From Phalacrocorax aristotelis (taxonomy: Eukaryota > Chordata > Aves > Suliformes > Phalacrocoracidae): a DNA stretch of 64,000 nucleotides. The first letter of the stretch is position 1. Every line of letters begins with the position of its first letter. The notes under the pieces are model-generated. The model did no database searches. It was given only the letters and a program-made list of their open reading frames with translations, and was not told the DNA's origin. The stretch is taken from the NCBI RefSeq assembly GCF_949628215.1, contig NC_134277.1, forward strand, positions 126,219,963 through 126,283,962, given 5' to 3'. A program made the position numbers and the translations under genes. Positions 1 through 12,800 of the stretch are shown here, in pieces.

Positions 1-3000
1 AGTTCTGTGGTGTCCTTTGCACCACCCGAGGATCCAGGATCACAGACCACAGAATTCAAAAACAGGTGTGGGATTCAATTATTTTTTTTGTAATATTATT
101 TTCAGTATTTCCTAGACCTAAACTCTGTTAGGTAAGGATATAGCCTGTAAAACCAGTCCTCTTCCTTACTCTCTTACCATCTGTAGTCTCATTTTCTTCA
201 GAATAGTCTTCTGGTGCACAAATGATAACCCATAAATGATAGCCTTTCAACCCAGAGAACAATCTAAAATATTACTAATATTTAACTGATGCTGCATTTT
301 CAGATGATGGGCAGATTAAATTATCCTTCCTTCACTAATTCCTATTTCTAAATTTTCACACCATCTTCTCCTGAAGAATCATAAAAATGCCACATTTCAC
401 AAGACCTATGTTTATGCATTTTCAGATGGAGGCTCCAAGGGCACTTAGTGAAGGCATCAATGGTGATGGAGCTCAGCTCTAGGTTATTCTAGCACAGCAT
501 ATTGCTCAGTCATTACTTCTACTTTCCCTGATTTCTGCCTCACGGTTTGTTCCTTCTCAAGAGAAGACAACCCCACTGGCTGTAGCCAGATCCACCACTG
601 CACCTGTGGCAGCAGTAAGCACAACGGCAAGGGGAACTAAGTCCTCTTCCGCTGCAGCAGCTATTTGTGATGGACCCAGCTGTCCTTAAGGCAGGCTTCA
701 AAATAAACTGTGAGGCAGCATGAAAACCAAGTTTTACAAGTTTGAGCAGCCCTTCATAGCTCATCCAGAAGGTGTCCAGAGCAGCCAAATTCACTAGGGT
801 AATCAGGCATCACCCTATGAAGTAGCCTGAGTGCAAAGAATGAAGCTTTACTTTCACTGGTGTCATACAACAGGACTTGGCTGCTTTTTCACCGTGAGTA
901 ACCACACTTGATCACACAGCTGCAAAAGCTATGGTCATACTTAAACTGTGGATTTTCCTGTGTGTACCTGTATCAAATAGTTATAAGAGTTACCAAAGTA
1001 TATTCGTCTTCTTAAATAGTATCTGTGGACTGATTAATTTGAAGTCCTTTCAAGGTCCTGGCTTCCTCGGAAGGACAGGTATCATCGACAGCTCATGCAG
1101 TATTCAGGAACAGAGATACTGTATAGAGACAGGCCCCAGTAAGCCATTTATCTCCTGTAACTTCCCTGTGCTCTGCTGTCGCTTGACAAAAAGGTCCACA
1201 TTTGTGTTTAGATCCTGACCATGATATTGCCTTCCTCTTGCAACATAACATGCTGAGGCTTTGTTTTTGAGGCACAAAATATGCCAAGGGACTGACGGGA
1301 GGGACGAACTGAAAAAGCCAAGTTCAGTGGTGCCCAGAAACCCTTGACAAATACTAGTGGCATATGCTAAGATAAAATACATATACACGTCCCTATCTCA
1401 GTGCTTTCTGATTCTGTGATTGTAGGTGCCAATTTACTTTTACCAGTGAGTGGCTGAGCTGTGACTCCTGGGCTACCAGCAGTGCAATGTGGCCTCAGCA
1501 TCTTCTTGGTGGAGGTGAGGTGAGATGGGGAGAGGAGAGGAGAAGCACCTATGGCATCTTGCTCTTTCTGGCAGATTTCATTCATGCATGAGTGAGCTGG
1601 AACAAAAAAGGACACTACGGGGTGATTGCCCACTGGGCGCCTTGGCAAATCTGTGGCGGTTCAGCTTGATGCAATCCCTTTCTCCTAAGTAAAAATAATC
1701 AGCTTTTTCTCTGCTTTCCTGATGATCCTGCCCTCCATCAAAACCCCCATCTGGTTCTTTCATGCTTTCCCATGCCAAAATCCCAGTAGTCACTGCATTG
1801 TTCTTCTTCTAAGGTCTCCTGAGAGCTAATTTCTTCTGTGATGCCTGCAAAGCAATCAACACTGATGGGCTGCTACTGCTGATTTGTGGGGTACTAAAGC
1901 ACGATCTTCTTAGTTTGTAGCTCTGTAAGCAACTGAGTTTTCAGTTCCATAGCTTAACTTAAATTTAAAAGAAAAGAAAAAAAGTGAAGTTAACCGAAAC
2001 TAAAGCTTTTGAAGTGTTCTCACCAAAGCCAAAAGAAAATTCAGTTTCTGTCTGAAAAAGGTTTTTCAGGCCATTCTAGGAGGACAGGGATAATAGGGGC
2101 TTCTGTCTTCTGAAATTATCTTGAAGTCTACCCAATTCTAAGAAAAAAAGAATTAAAATATTTCATATTAAAAAAATGGAAAAACCAAAATGTCAAACTG
2201 AAGCATTTTAACATGTTTTGAAGTTCTGTTTCAGCTCTTGGGAGGCCAAGCCAATCTGATAAATTAAAACTAAAGCATTCTAAATCAGTGGAAAAGTGAT
2301 ATGTGGAAAATTTTAGTCAGCTGGAGTTCATTGGTGTGTTTTCTGTTATCCATTATTTATCTCCTGTTTCCATTGTTATCTCTTTGAAGCAGAGCCCTCC
2401 ATGCATGGTCAGATAGCAGCTAGAAAGATGGTGTATTGTTTTCTTACTGTGGCTTGTGTGCCTACCTAAAAGAAACAAAAGGCCAAGATTTACAACCCAG
2501 TGAGGTTAGAAATGCCATCCTATTTCAGGTCCCAAGTTTTACTCTGTGTTCAGCTGAGCTTGGTGAATTGCCACAATTCCCCACGCTGCGTTGCTGTATC
2601 TCTCCTCACTCCCAGCCACCCCCATGTGACAGGGAGCAGTTCTTCCTCCCACCCATGTCACTGCATGAATTTCCGAGCATCCCCAAAGAAAGCTCATGTC
2701 ACAAGAATTTTTCACCTATGCCACCAGGGGAAGCAAGAAGCTAAGAAACACACAAAACTACAGACAGTGTGAATAACTACCATTTTTGCAAGGTTTGTCC
2801 AAAGGTACTAAAATAGGTGGTACTAATCCCCATTTCCTGCTTATTACAGTAACAAATTTTTCCTTCTTGTTTGTTAATTTTCAGATTCACTCCTACCTCC
2901 TCTTGCTTGTCTGATTACTCTGGTCCTGTACATACGTCTCCTTGCCCATCTGGAGGTGGATTGCCTGAGTCCCGGTTACCCTTCGCTTTCTGTACTCATT

Positions 3001-6000
3001 TACTATGATGATTTATGCCCCTGAGCTTTGCTTACTTTATAATGGTACAAATGCGGTAGACAACAGTGGGTTGCATTTCACATCTGGTGTCCAGATGTCT
3101 TGCAATTATCATTCCCTTTTCTGAGAGACTAAGGTCAGATCTGATAAAGGCATCCATGGCTTTGCTTGTAGTGCTGGTGAGGAAACCCCAACTCATCTGT
3201 CAAACATGAAGTTCCCTGTGCAATTTCCACATGCACAGTGCGCATGAGTGTCCTTTGGTGACTTTGGTGGTGGTGAAGGGCTGCTACAGACTGACACAGG
3301 GTGATAAAGCCATATGTGCCTGGGACCTTCACAAATTCTGTCCGTGTAATAAACTGTTCCAGTTTTGACAGCTTGTGGCTTAGCCCACACCTCTGCCCCA
3401 CATGTTGTGTACAAGGCTTGTCTAAAGATAAGCAGTCACAGAATAAGCTTAGTCCTCCAGAAGAAGCCCAGGGAGGCACACTGTTAATGCTGCGTCTGTA
3501 CCTTCCAGTTCTTTCATTAGGTAAAATTTTCCAGTGAGAGAGGAACTGCTAAAAAGCTGAATTGTTGCACCTACAGGTGGCCCAGAATGGTCTCTTTTCC
3601 CTGTAACAAAAGCTGCTCTGTTTTGCATATGTAATTATATACTCATCAGAGCAGGGACTGGAACATGACTTTCCCACTTTCACCCAGTAGAAGTCACCCT
3701 CTCCCCATTTTTTTCTCTGTGGACAATTAATATTTAATTGAGTGTATCCAAGGGAAGAGCTCCAAAAGAAGAAATTCCTATTTCCAGACAGTTCTTAACT
3801 GCTGACAGGGCCACCTTCCTGAGAGGTGGATAAACCAAGTTCATGTTCTAGTTCTGAGTCACACAGACAGGATTTGAATGGATGAGCATGACTGGACAGG
3901 AAGACGAGCAAAGTAACTGTAGGAGATACATATTAACAGGTAAACTTCAGACATCTTGTCAAGGTAGGTTTTGATTAACTAAAGCCTTTCTCATTAGTCT
4001 GTGATTAATGACAACTCTTCAGGAAAAATAAAATTGAATAGCAGTAGAGTTGGTGAAGAAAAAAAAAAAAAGTCCTGTGTTTGAAAGAACTTGTCCTTTT
4101 TTCTTCCTTTAAGGTGTGTGTGACATCTTTGGTTATCTTGAGAACTGAAGTTTTGGGAAAAATCAATATATTAGAAGTGGGAGGTAGAAGAACAATTTTC
4201 TTCTCCAGAATCCCCTAGGGAATATTTGAGCTCAAATTGCTTCAGTCAAAAAGCAATGTATCTGATACATAATTAAGTGTAAAACCCTCATGACAAATAA
4301 TCTTCCAAGTCTGATCTGGAAAGGCCACTATCCCAATCAAAATAGAGCACATAGGTGTACAGGACTTTGAGAATGGTATTAGCTCGAGGCAATTCAAAAC
4401 TCTTAATTTGATTCTTGTCAGGAAAATTACAAATGAGCAGTTTTTAAAAATGGAACAAATGTGGTGGTGGTCAAAGTTTAATTAGAAATTATGTACCTGC
4501 TCAGTTTTTAATGGCAATAACCGAAATGGTATAGTACTGTAAAAGAAAAAAGAAGAGAACTGATAAGCCTCAGAAAAATTAACACAAGTAGAATGGCTTT
4601 CCTGAATACACATATTTAATCTCAGTTCTAGTCAGAGCATCTGTCACTCATCCTGGAGTGAATCAGTGTGTCAGCATCACAGAAGCAAACGTAGGGGGAG
4701 GGAGATGTTGGAAGTCATCCCCACATCTCATGTTGAGCAATGTATATCCCCCTGCATTAACAGTGATATTCCACAGAAATATTAGTCAATTCTTTCTTAA
4801 AAAGAAGAGTTATTCTGGGTTTGGGCATATGACCAAACAACAGAAGTGATTTGGAATTTTTCTTTTATTCTAGGTTTTAACCATTTAATAATGATGAGAG
4901 CACAGGAATAACCATAACGGTTTAGACCCGGGAGCTATTTAAGTTACTTTTTGTGTCCCACAGTGATGACAAGAGGTGCCCAGGGAGGAGGAGGAACAGG
5001 ACAAGCTCATATGCCATTTCTCCTATTGCTTTTCCAGCATCTGAGCATTTTGAGCTTGGGAGATTTCCTGAGCGTTCTCTTTAGTAACTGGCAATAGATC
5101 TCTCTTCCAGGTTTGTGTCCAGACTCTGCTTATACCCACATAGCTCCTCACCTCCTCAGCATCCCCTCTCTAGTAGTGCCACAGGCACAGGCCTGCTATG
5201 CACTGAGAGATGAATAACACTCTTTTGATTGTTTCAAACCTGGCTTTTACTAGCTTCCTTTAAGGCCTCTAAAAATAGTACTTGGACTCTGCCTTATTGG
5301 AAGAAACTTTTTTGTTGGTGGTGGCCGCAATAGTAGGGAGACCTGGCTTTTTTGTAACATTTTCCTTTGTTTCATCAGGAATTAGTTTCTATCAGTATGG
5401 TTCTTTCCCTCAGACTAGGGGTTATTTCAGAATACTATGTCATTTTTTGCCATCGGACTTGACCTGATTTCTTCCAAACCTCATACGACAGAAGAAAAAG
5501 GGGCATGCTACATAATTCATTAGATACAAGAAGTGCATTAAAAATGTATTTGACAAGAACTAATCCCACCAGGAAATCAAATAACAGCTTATTTCCTCAA
5601 AGCAATCTTGATGGAGCAGGCCCGTATTTAAACATTTGAAACTTTCTTTATATTAATTGGGGAAAAAATAATTCATTATCCTTATGTTAAAAAAATAAAC
5701 AAACAATAAAAAACAACAACAGAAAAGAAAACCATAGCAAGGTCAGCTGAGTAGTAGGAACTTAAGTAACCCAAACAAACAGTGCTGTGCTCAAGCCCGA
5801 AATACATGTACCTTCAGGCAGCAGCCTAAAGAAAAACTAGTTTGTTGAATTATTTAGTGAACATGGCAGATCCTGGATAAAACCTTTTTTCATCTGCTCA
5901 GCTCCGGATAAATGGCATGTATAGGTAAGTTGTGCTTGCAGGCAAGCGCTTGCCCTCCTACAGAAAGAAACTATACAGAGAGGCTGGTGATGTGGCAGTT

Positions 6001-6711
6001 GCCCCTGGTGCTTGTGGTTAAAGGGCGAGCTTTCTAAGGACAGAGGGTTTACTTTGAGTTCCCACACTGGAACAACATTGCTTTATGTCAGATTATTTAT
6101 AGCAATTCACTGTATGCTTTGAGCAAAACTGTCAAGAGGTCTGCAGAACCCATTTTAATATCAGCCAAACATAAACTATTGATCACCAGGCTGTTTAGAT
6201 CTCTTCCAATTACTCTTAGAATTTGACAAGAAACATGCTGCTGCATAAGATCTGGAATACAGTCACATGGAAATTTTCAGAGGAAACATTTCTTGTTTCT
6301 TCTTTCCTTTTTTTTTTTTCTGTCAGGAAAAGCCAATATGGAAGAAATCAAAACATCCTGTACAACTGTGTCAGTTTGTGGATCAGTTCAGCAGAAACAA
6401 GACAATTTTCCCAGGGGAATTTTCTTTGTTTTCCATCCCATCTGACATGCTCTCCCCTCCAGCCTGTCTAAAAGGCAGCTGCCAAGCTCGGAGCCTGGCA
6501 GCCTGGGCCAAGAGCCTCAGGATTTCTTATAGTGCAATGGGCTGCCTTCTGTAGGTGAGAAGGGGAGGAAGTCGTGCAGAAAGGGTAACCTCAGCCCTTT
6601 CAGATTATGTGTGTAATATATTTGGGATTTTTTTCCTATGGTTTTTAGAAATATTCAGGAGATTTTTACCTATTAAGCTGCTTCCTTAATATAGGAAGGT
6701 GTTTTGGTTTT

Positions 6712-6742
<31 letters not shown>

Positions 6743-8230
6743 GGGGCACCAAAGAAGGCAGGAGGAGAAATGGGAAAGGACTCCTTATAGCTTGGCAATT
6801 TTAAATTCTTAATAGATAAATGCTTCCTTTCCTGCCTCAAAAGCATCTCCTGCAGTACGTGGTACTCTGTAGAAACAACCTCCTCAGATCAATGCCCTAT
6901 CTAGGACAATATACATTTTCAAATCCTAAACCAGATATTTAATTAGAAGGCATTTCCTTTTCAATTGCCTTCATGCATCCCATCAATACTCCTAACTTTT
7001 CTTCAATAATTCCTTTTCCACTCAGTCTGAGATGTGCATGCCTTTCCAAAGAGTTAGCCAATTAGGCAACTAAAGGAAATGACCAGAGCCGCAAAAGTGC
7101 TTAGCCCTAAGTCTTACCTATTAAGAGCAATGGTAACTGCTGTGTATTGCAAAATGATGAAACCTCTGCTTGTTTCCTGCATAGAAAATGGCCCATCATT
7201 ACTAGCCATGATTAAGATGGGAGAAGAAGGAGATTCCATAAGCGGAAAAAAATGAAAAAGACAGATGCTTCATGCAAAAGAAAACAAAAAATGTATTAGT
7301 TTTCAGTTTTTCCTAGGCATGTCATTTACTGTCTAGCATAAATTGAAATACGAATCTGAAGTACAAAACCACACTGAAGTAAAAAAGTTAGAATACAGTT
7401 CTAACTCTAGATAAATTTGAATACCTATATGCAAATTTTAGTACACTTTATTTAATCAGATGAAAACCACAAGTAATCAAAATTATTTAGTACAAGTAAC
7501 ATTTGAAACTTTTATTGCCTGTAACATCTTTATTAAGTGAGATAATACCAAGGAATCCTTGTTTTTTAAGGGATGCATCAAGTGTTGAGCCATTTTTTCC
7601 TGTGAGCAATTTTCCTATGATCAGATTTCTGCTGAGATTTGATAGTTTCCTATCAAAAGCTTATCCATTTGGAAGCAGTTCATCACTACTGAGGCTAATT
7701 ATTCAGTGTAAGATAAGAGAGCTGAATGTCTTGCTTTGTAAGAGGCATGTTCCTGAGATCTATTAAAAACACTGTTTAGCTCCCAGCCAGATGCCATATT
7801 TCACCTCCATTTGCAAATCTTTTAAGTAGATGACAGAAATGAATCCGTAAAAGTGAAGAAGTACTGTTTGTGGGATTTTTTTTAAATTTAACCTGTTTTA
7901 TTCCATTTCATTTTCCTGATAAAATGTGTATATTTTATTCTAGAGCTGGTGGTTGTAACCCTCCGTCATATTACTGAAGTCAGCCAAGAATGTAAGCCAT
8001 GTTGTTTTTTTAACAAGAAAAAAAGGATATCTATGGATTTGGGGTGTGGTGGCAAGGGCATTAAGAAGACACTGTCTTAGCCTTACTCTAGAATCAGGCT
8101 TGGTAGGACATAAATTTTCAAATTAACTACATTTATCGGCTGTACTTTCACATTTTAATGTGCACAATATCATGAAGATTTATACGTAATTCATTTTACT
8201 GAATTATATAAAGAAGATAAGTTGATAAGT
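1..8230. other. Unique non-coding sequence, left end
   Basis: No convincing exon or interspersed repeat was recognised here. Open frames of 60-115 codons occur on both strands, but they overlap one another, have no family resemblance and lack paired splice sites, so they look like chance. Local features are a purine-rich GGA/GA stretch near 1,511-1,547, short A- and T-runs (for example 6,308-6,321), and the homopolymer junction listed separately at 6,708-6,746. The stretch could be intergenic or intronic. Confidence 0.55.
6708..6746. repeat. Homopolymer junction T14-G25
   Basis: Fourteen T residues (6,708-6,721) are followed directly by 25 G residues (6,722-6,746). Runs of G this long are rare in vertebrate DNA. 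They can form intermolecular or intramolecular G-quadruplexes, are highly slippage-prone, and are often mis-sized in assemblies. Confidence 0.95.
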
Positions 8231-8866
8231 TGACCGTGAGCCAGCACTGTGCCCTTGCGGCCAAGAAGGCCAACAGTACCTGGGGTGCATTAAAAGGAGT
8301 GTGGCCAGCAGGTCAAGGGAGGTTATCCTCCCCCTCTACTCTCCCCTAGTGAGACCACATCTGGAGGACTGTGTCCAGTTTTGGGCCCCCCAGTTCAAGA
8401 AGGACAGGGAACTGCTTGAGCAAGTCCACTGGAGAGCTACCAAGATGATCAGGGGATTGGAGCACTTCCCTTATGAGGAAAGGCTGAGAGATCTGGGTTT
8501 GTTTAGCCTGGACAAGAGAAGACTGAAGGGGGATGCTTATAAATATCTGAAGGGTGAGTGTCAAGAGGATGGGGCCAGACTCTTTTCAATAGTGCCCAAT
8601 GACAGGACAAGGGTCAATTGGCACAAGTTGGAACACAGGAAGCTCCACCTGAATATGAGAAAAAACTTCTTTCCTGTGAGGGTGATGGAGCAGGGGCACA
8701 GGCTGCCCAGGGAGGTGTGGAGTCTCCTTCCCTGGAGACATTCAAAACCCCCCTGGACATGTTCCTGTGCCCCCTGCTCTAGGTGTCCCTGCTCAAGCAG
8801 GGGGTTTGGACAAGGTGATGTCCAGAGGTCTCTGCCAACCCCTACCACACTGTGATTTTTTGATTC
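8231..8866 (+). mobile_element. CR1 LINE, 5'-truncated 3' end
   Basis: This is a 3' fragment of a CR1 non-LTR retrotransposon in forward orientation. It runs from the 'ccagcactgtgcccttgcgg' block through the C-terminal reverse-transcriptase region into the 3' UTR. It ends in a degenerate copy of the CR1 terminal repeat (tgtgattttttgattc). The remnant coding frame is partly readable near 8,334-8,560 and includes [18 protein letters not shown], the usual conserved end of the CR1 ORF2 protein. Frame changes follow, so it is dead. 5' truncation is normal for CR1. The element explains the 184-codon open frame at 8,301-8,855, which is therefore not a host gene. Confidence 0.93.
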
Positions 8867-9436
8867 AAATCACATTAACTAAATTCCATCTGGGTCCATT
8901 TGGTGAGTCTGGGCCTTCAGGGTCACCTTCTAATAGACTGTATCTTGACTTATGTTTCCAGTCAAGCAAATAATTAGTATGACCAGTGGTACTGAAACTA
9001 TTGGAATAAAACTAGTTACCAGTTGAAGTGTTCACAGGAACAGAGTCCAAAGTCCTTAGATATATTACTTAGATACCACAACTTTATCTGGGCCTGAGAA
9101 GCTGGGTAGTTTCCTGATATGCTAATTGTGAGATTCCAAAGATACATTTCCAAGGCCAGCTACCCTGGAATAAATTTGAAATGTTTCCATCAGCATCTGC
9201 AATAAATACAAATTTGCATAATCCACCATTTGTACTTCATGTCACAATAGCACTGTATTTTTTCTGTTATATTTCAGAAGTTTAGTAGATGACTGTGGCT
9301 GCTGTATGATATTCTGGAATAGATAGATCTTCTTTTGTGATGATTCCCAGTGGAGCTGTTTGAAATCATCCATTGTCCCAGAAACCTTTCCAATGTGCAT
9401 CAGGGCTGAGAAAAAAAATGTTTTATGAGTAAAAAA
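8867..9436. other. Unique spacer between two opposed CR1 fragments
   Basis: This is AT-rich sequence with no gene, repeat or RNA recognised. It separates two CR1 3' ends that face each other tail to tail. Confidence 0.5.
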
Positions 9437-9826
9437 GAATCAGAGAATCAGAGAATCACAGAGTGGTCAAGGTTGGAAGGGATTTCTGAATGTCATCTAG
9501 TTCAGCTCCCCAGCTCAAGCAGTGTCACCTAAAGCAGGTTTCCCAGGACTGTGTCCAGTCAGGTTTTGAATACCTCCAGGGATGGAGACTGACGAATTCT
9601 TTGGTCAACCTGTGCCACTGTTTGACCACCCTTACAGTAAAAAATTGTTTTCTTGTGTGCAGTGGCAATATCATGTTCTAATTTGTATCCACTACCTCTT
9701 GCCCTGCCACTTGTCACTACTGGGAAGAGTCTAGCTCCCCCATCTTCATTTTCTCCTGTCAGGTATTTATACACATTGATAAGATGCCTTGAGTCTTCTC
9801 CAAGCTGAGGAGTCCCGGCTCTCCTT
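9437..9826 (-). mobile_element. CR1 LINE 3' fragment, reverse orientation
   Basis: Read on the minus strand this is a CR1 3' end. The plus strand opens with the complement of the terminal repeat (gaatcagagaatcagagaatcacag) and then 'aaggttggaagggatttctg', the usual end of the CR1 3' UTR. It continues through the 'cctccagggatgga' and 'ctgtgccactgtttgaccac' blocks to a degraded 'cttctccaagctgagg' segment. It is more diverged than the copies at 50.5 and 60.2 kb, so it is probably older. It lies only about 570 bp from the forward CR1 at 8,231-8,866, in opposite orientation. Confidence 0.92.
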
Positions 9827-12800
9827 ATATGACAAAAAGACGGAAAATTTCATCCTATCCGGAAGGTTTCCCTAAATAAGAAATGTAAGACATTAGTCTT
9901 GATCTAATTTTCCTCATAAGCTGTGCAATTTCAGTTTGGTGTGCAACTGCCAGACTAAATCATTAATAGGGTGTTAATTTGGCAGTTCTCATCATGAAGC
10001 TCAGCAGAGCGCTATGTTGTACATCTGGACATTTCACATGTGTCACGCAGGCTGGATGCCTAATAGTCAGCACAGCAATGGCAGAGGAATGCCATGGTTA
10101 CTGCTCGATGTATGTGTGCATTGACAACTCACACTTTGTCCTGAGGTTTTGGATCTCTCAGGCTGTTTTGATGAAAAACTATTGACAAAGGTATGAAGAT
10201 GACACAAGGAATAACTGTTGGAAGAATCTGCCACAGATTCTCTTGGTGGGAAGGTGTTGGTAGTGAGAACTACATAATGTGTGATGTTGCTTATCACTAG
10301 TGCAGAAACCAAAGGAAGAAGGTGCTAACATCTCTCATCTACCACTAAGGTAGGCTGTAACTGAAAGTATGCATTGTTTTGACTAGCCAAAGAAAACTCT
10401 TTATTCACAGTTTCTCAACACAGTACTCAGAAGTGACACTATGCTAAAATATTAGATAATTTTTCATGCCTTGATTTGTGAGTCATCCTTGCTGGGCAAT
10501 GGATAAATCTGTCTGTGCTGCTTGGCTTTTAGGGGGTGTTACTTTCCAAAAGATTCTTGCTCAGTTCATAATTTTCTGCACTAATTTTAAGTACTGTTTT
10601 CTCCTGTAAATGGTGATATGTCTAGTTAAATTACACTACCAATGTTTAGGAAACTGCCACAAGTGACAAAAGCACCTTCCTAGCTATATCATGGTACCCC
10701 TCTTCACTTGACAAACGTCCTGCTTTCCTATGCTCCATGTTTGCTTATTTTGACTCATATCTTCAAAAGCTCAGGGCCTGACATTCCCTAGCCTTGCATT
10801 TTGAAAAGAAAAGTAAACCATGCAATATATTCTGTGTGTGTTCCTACAAATCTGATCTCTCTGAATCTGCAGAAGGTAGGTGGTTGTCCAAATTGTTTGT
10901 GAGCCTCTTCATCGTTAGTGTTTGTAGCACTGTGAAGCCTGTGAGCTGTGATCAGGACAGCCACTGCACTGATAGCTGTACAAACACCAAACAGAAAGAT
11001 GACTCTCAATGCCTGTAGATCACAAAGGTACCAACCTCCTTTCATCCTAGGGAAGTTAACTCCCCAAGCATGGGCTCTGTCGCCTTGTTTCTCACTATGC
11101 ATGTGATGAAATATTTTTCAGTACAAGATAGTAAATGTTCTACTTACTACAAGCTACACTTTTGTTTGGCTGAAGAGATGCAATTCAGAGACATAAATAC
11201 TTTTTATAATATGTTAATGGATATCTGCATTTTACCTGGGTAAGTCAATTAATGTCATTCTTTCATGACTCCTTTAAGGTGACAAAATATTTGACCCTCA
11301 TTTTCCAGATCTTGAACTGTGGCACAGAGAGACGATGCCCCAGCTCCTTCAGGGAATCTGTTTCAGTGGAAGTGTGGATTTCAGTGACTTTCCCAGCCTG
11401 TGGGAAGCAGCAAACTGCAGCTTCCCAAAGTCTAGGTTAATAATGTCCTACCAAAGACAGTCTACTTTCTCCACCCACTGGCATTTTTCAACAGAAAAGA
11501 AAGAAAATACTATCGAATAAAGCTGCTAGAGTTCAGTCCAGGAAGAAAGATTTTTCCATCAGATAAAAGGAATGTCTCCAGTCTCTCTATCAGGGCCTGC
11601 CAACTAATCTATGGTGGAGGAGGAATTTTTCATGTACTAAACTATTTTCTCACTAATCTTATTTTAAGAAAAGTAACATAATGAGGATTTATTTGGAACA
11701 CTCAGTATACTTTTCTTAAAGCCAGACAAAAAAGGAAATCTGGTATTTGTTTTATTTTTACTTTAGCCCTTTATCTGGTGGCTTGACATGAGAGCATAGC
11801 TCATTCATCTGTGTATAAGATATTAATCTTAAAGGATCACAGTAAAATTTTATTCTCCAAATTATCAAACACCGTCTAATTGGTGAGGATGGATCTTGTG
11901 TCTGAAAACAGTTTGGATATGCTATTTTTGTAGCAGGAAAGTTTTTTTTTTTGGAATCTACTTTAAATATTTTTATTAGTTAGCTCTGTTGGCTTTTCTC
12001 CAAGTTGCTTAATAAATTTTTGAAAACTCTGAATCCTCAAATTCTGTCTCCTGACAATGAATTCTGGAACAGTGATGAACAAAGCAATACAGTTTGAGTG
12101 GCATTTAAGCAAGCTACTGCCCCAGAAAAATAAGAAGTGCTTTATGAGTGTATCTTGTGGTCTTATAGCTGGGTATTTGATTTTTGAAAGTAGTGAGTGC
12201 ACAGTGACCCACTGGGTTGCCAGGATGGCTCTGAGAGTGTCACATTGTGACCCCTATCATGAGTTTGATCAGATTAGGGGCTGTGTGCTCTGACATTAAA
12301 TCAGAGCATTCAGACATATGTGAGGTATGATAACAGCCTTTATGAACTCAGTGAGATAACTCATGCAGTGGCAATTAATGCTTTTTAACTTGGGATCACA
12401 ACATTCAAAATCCTGTGAGCCCGGTGACACAAGTACAGTTTTCCTCATCCCTTCGCTGATAAGCACCAGAAGAAAAACATCAGGCGTAGATATTAAAGCA
12501 CTGGAGGGTCCACACAAATGATGCAGTGTCGGGAATTCATTAATAAGCGAGTCTGACATTTTGACAAATGGATAAAGTTCACTGATTGTATTTTGCTGTT
12601 TTATCTGAAATCTCTTAAGTTTTTCATGTTCCAAACATCAGATGTATTAGGTAGGTTTCTGAAACCCCGGAGCAAAAGAATAAGCTGCGAGCTTCAGATT
12701 CCATGTTCATCATGTGTTTGCTTAAGATCTTTTTCCCACTTGAACTCGGCCAGAGTTACTGGTTTCTTTAGCTGCAGCTGGAATTACTCCTGTGGGGTCT

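Noticed and set aside
8301-8855. 184-codon plus-strand open frame
   Set aside because: It lies wholly within a CR1 3' fragment; the peptide is a decayed CR1 ORF2 C-terminus running into the 3' UTR.
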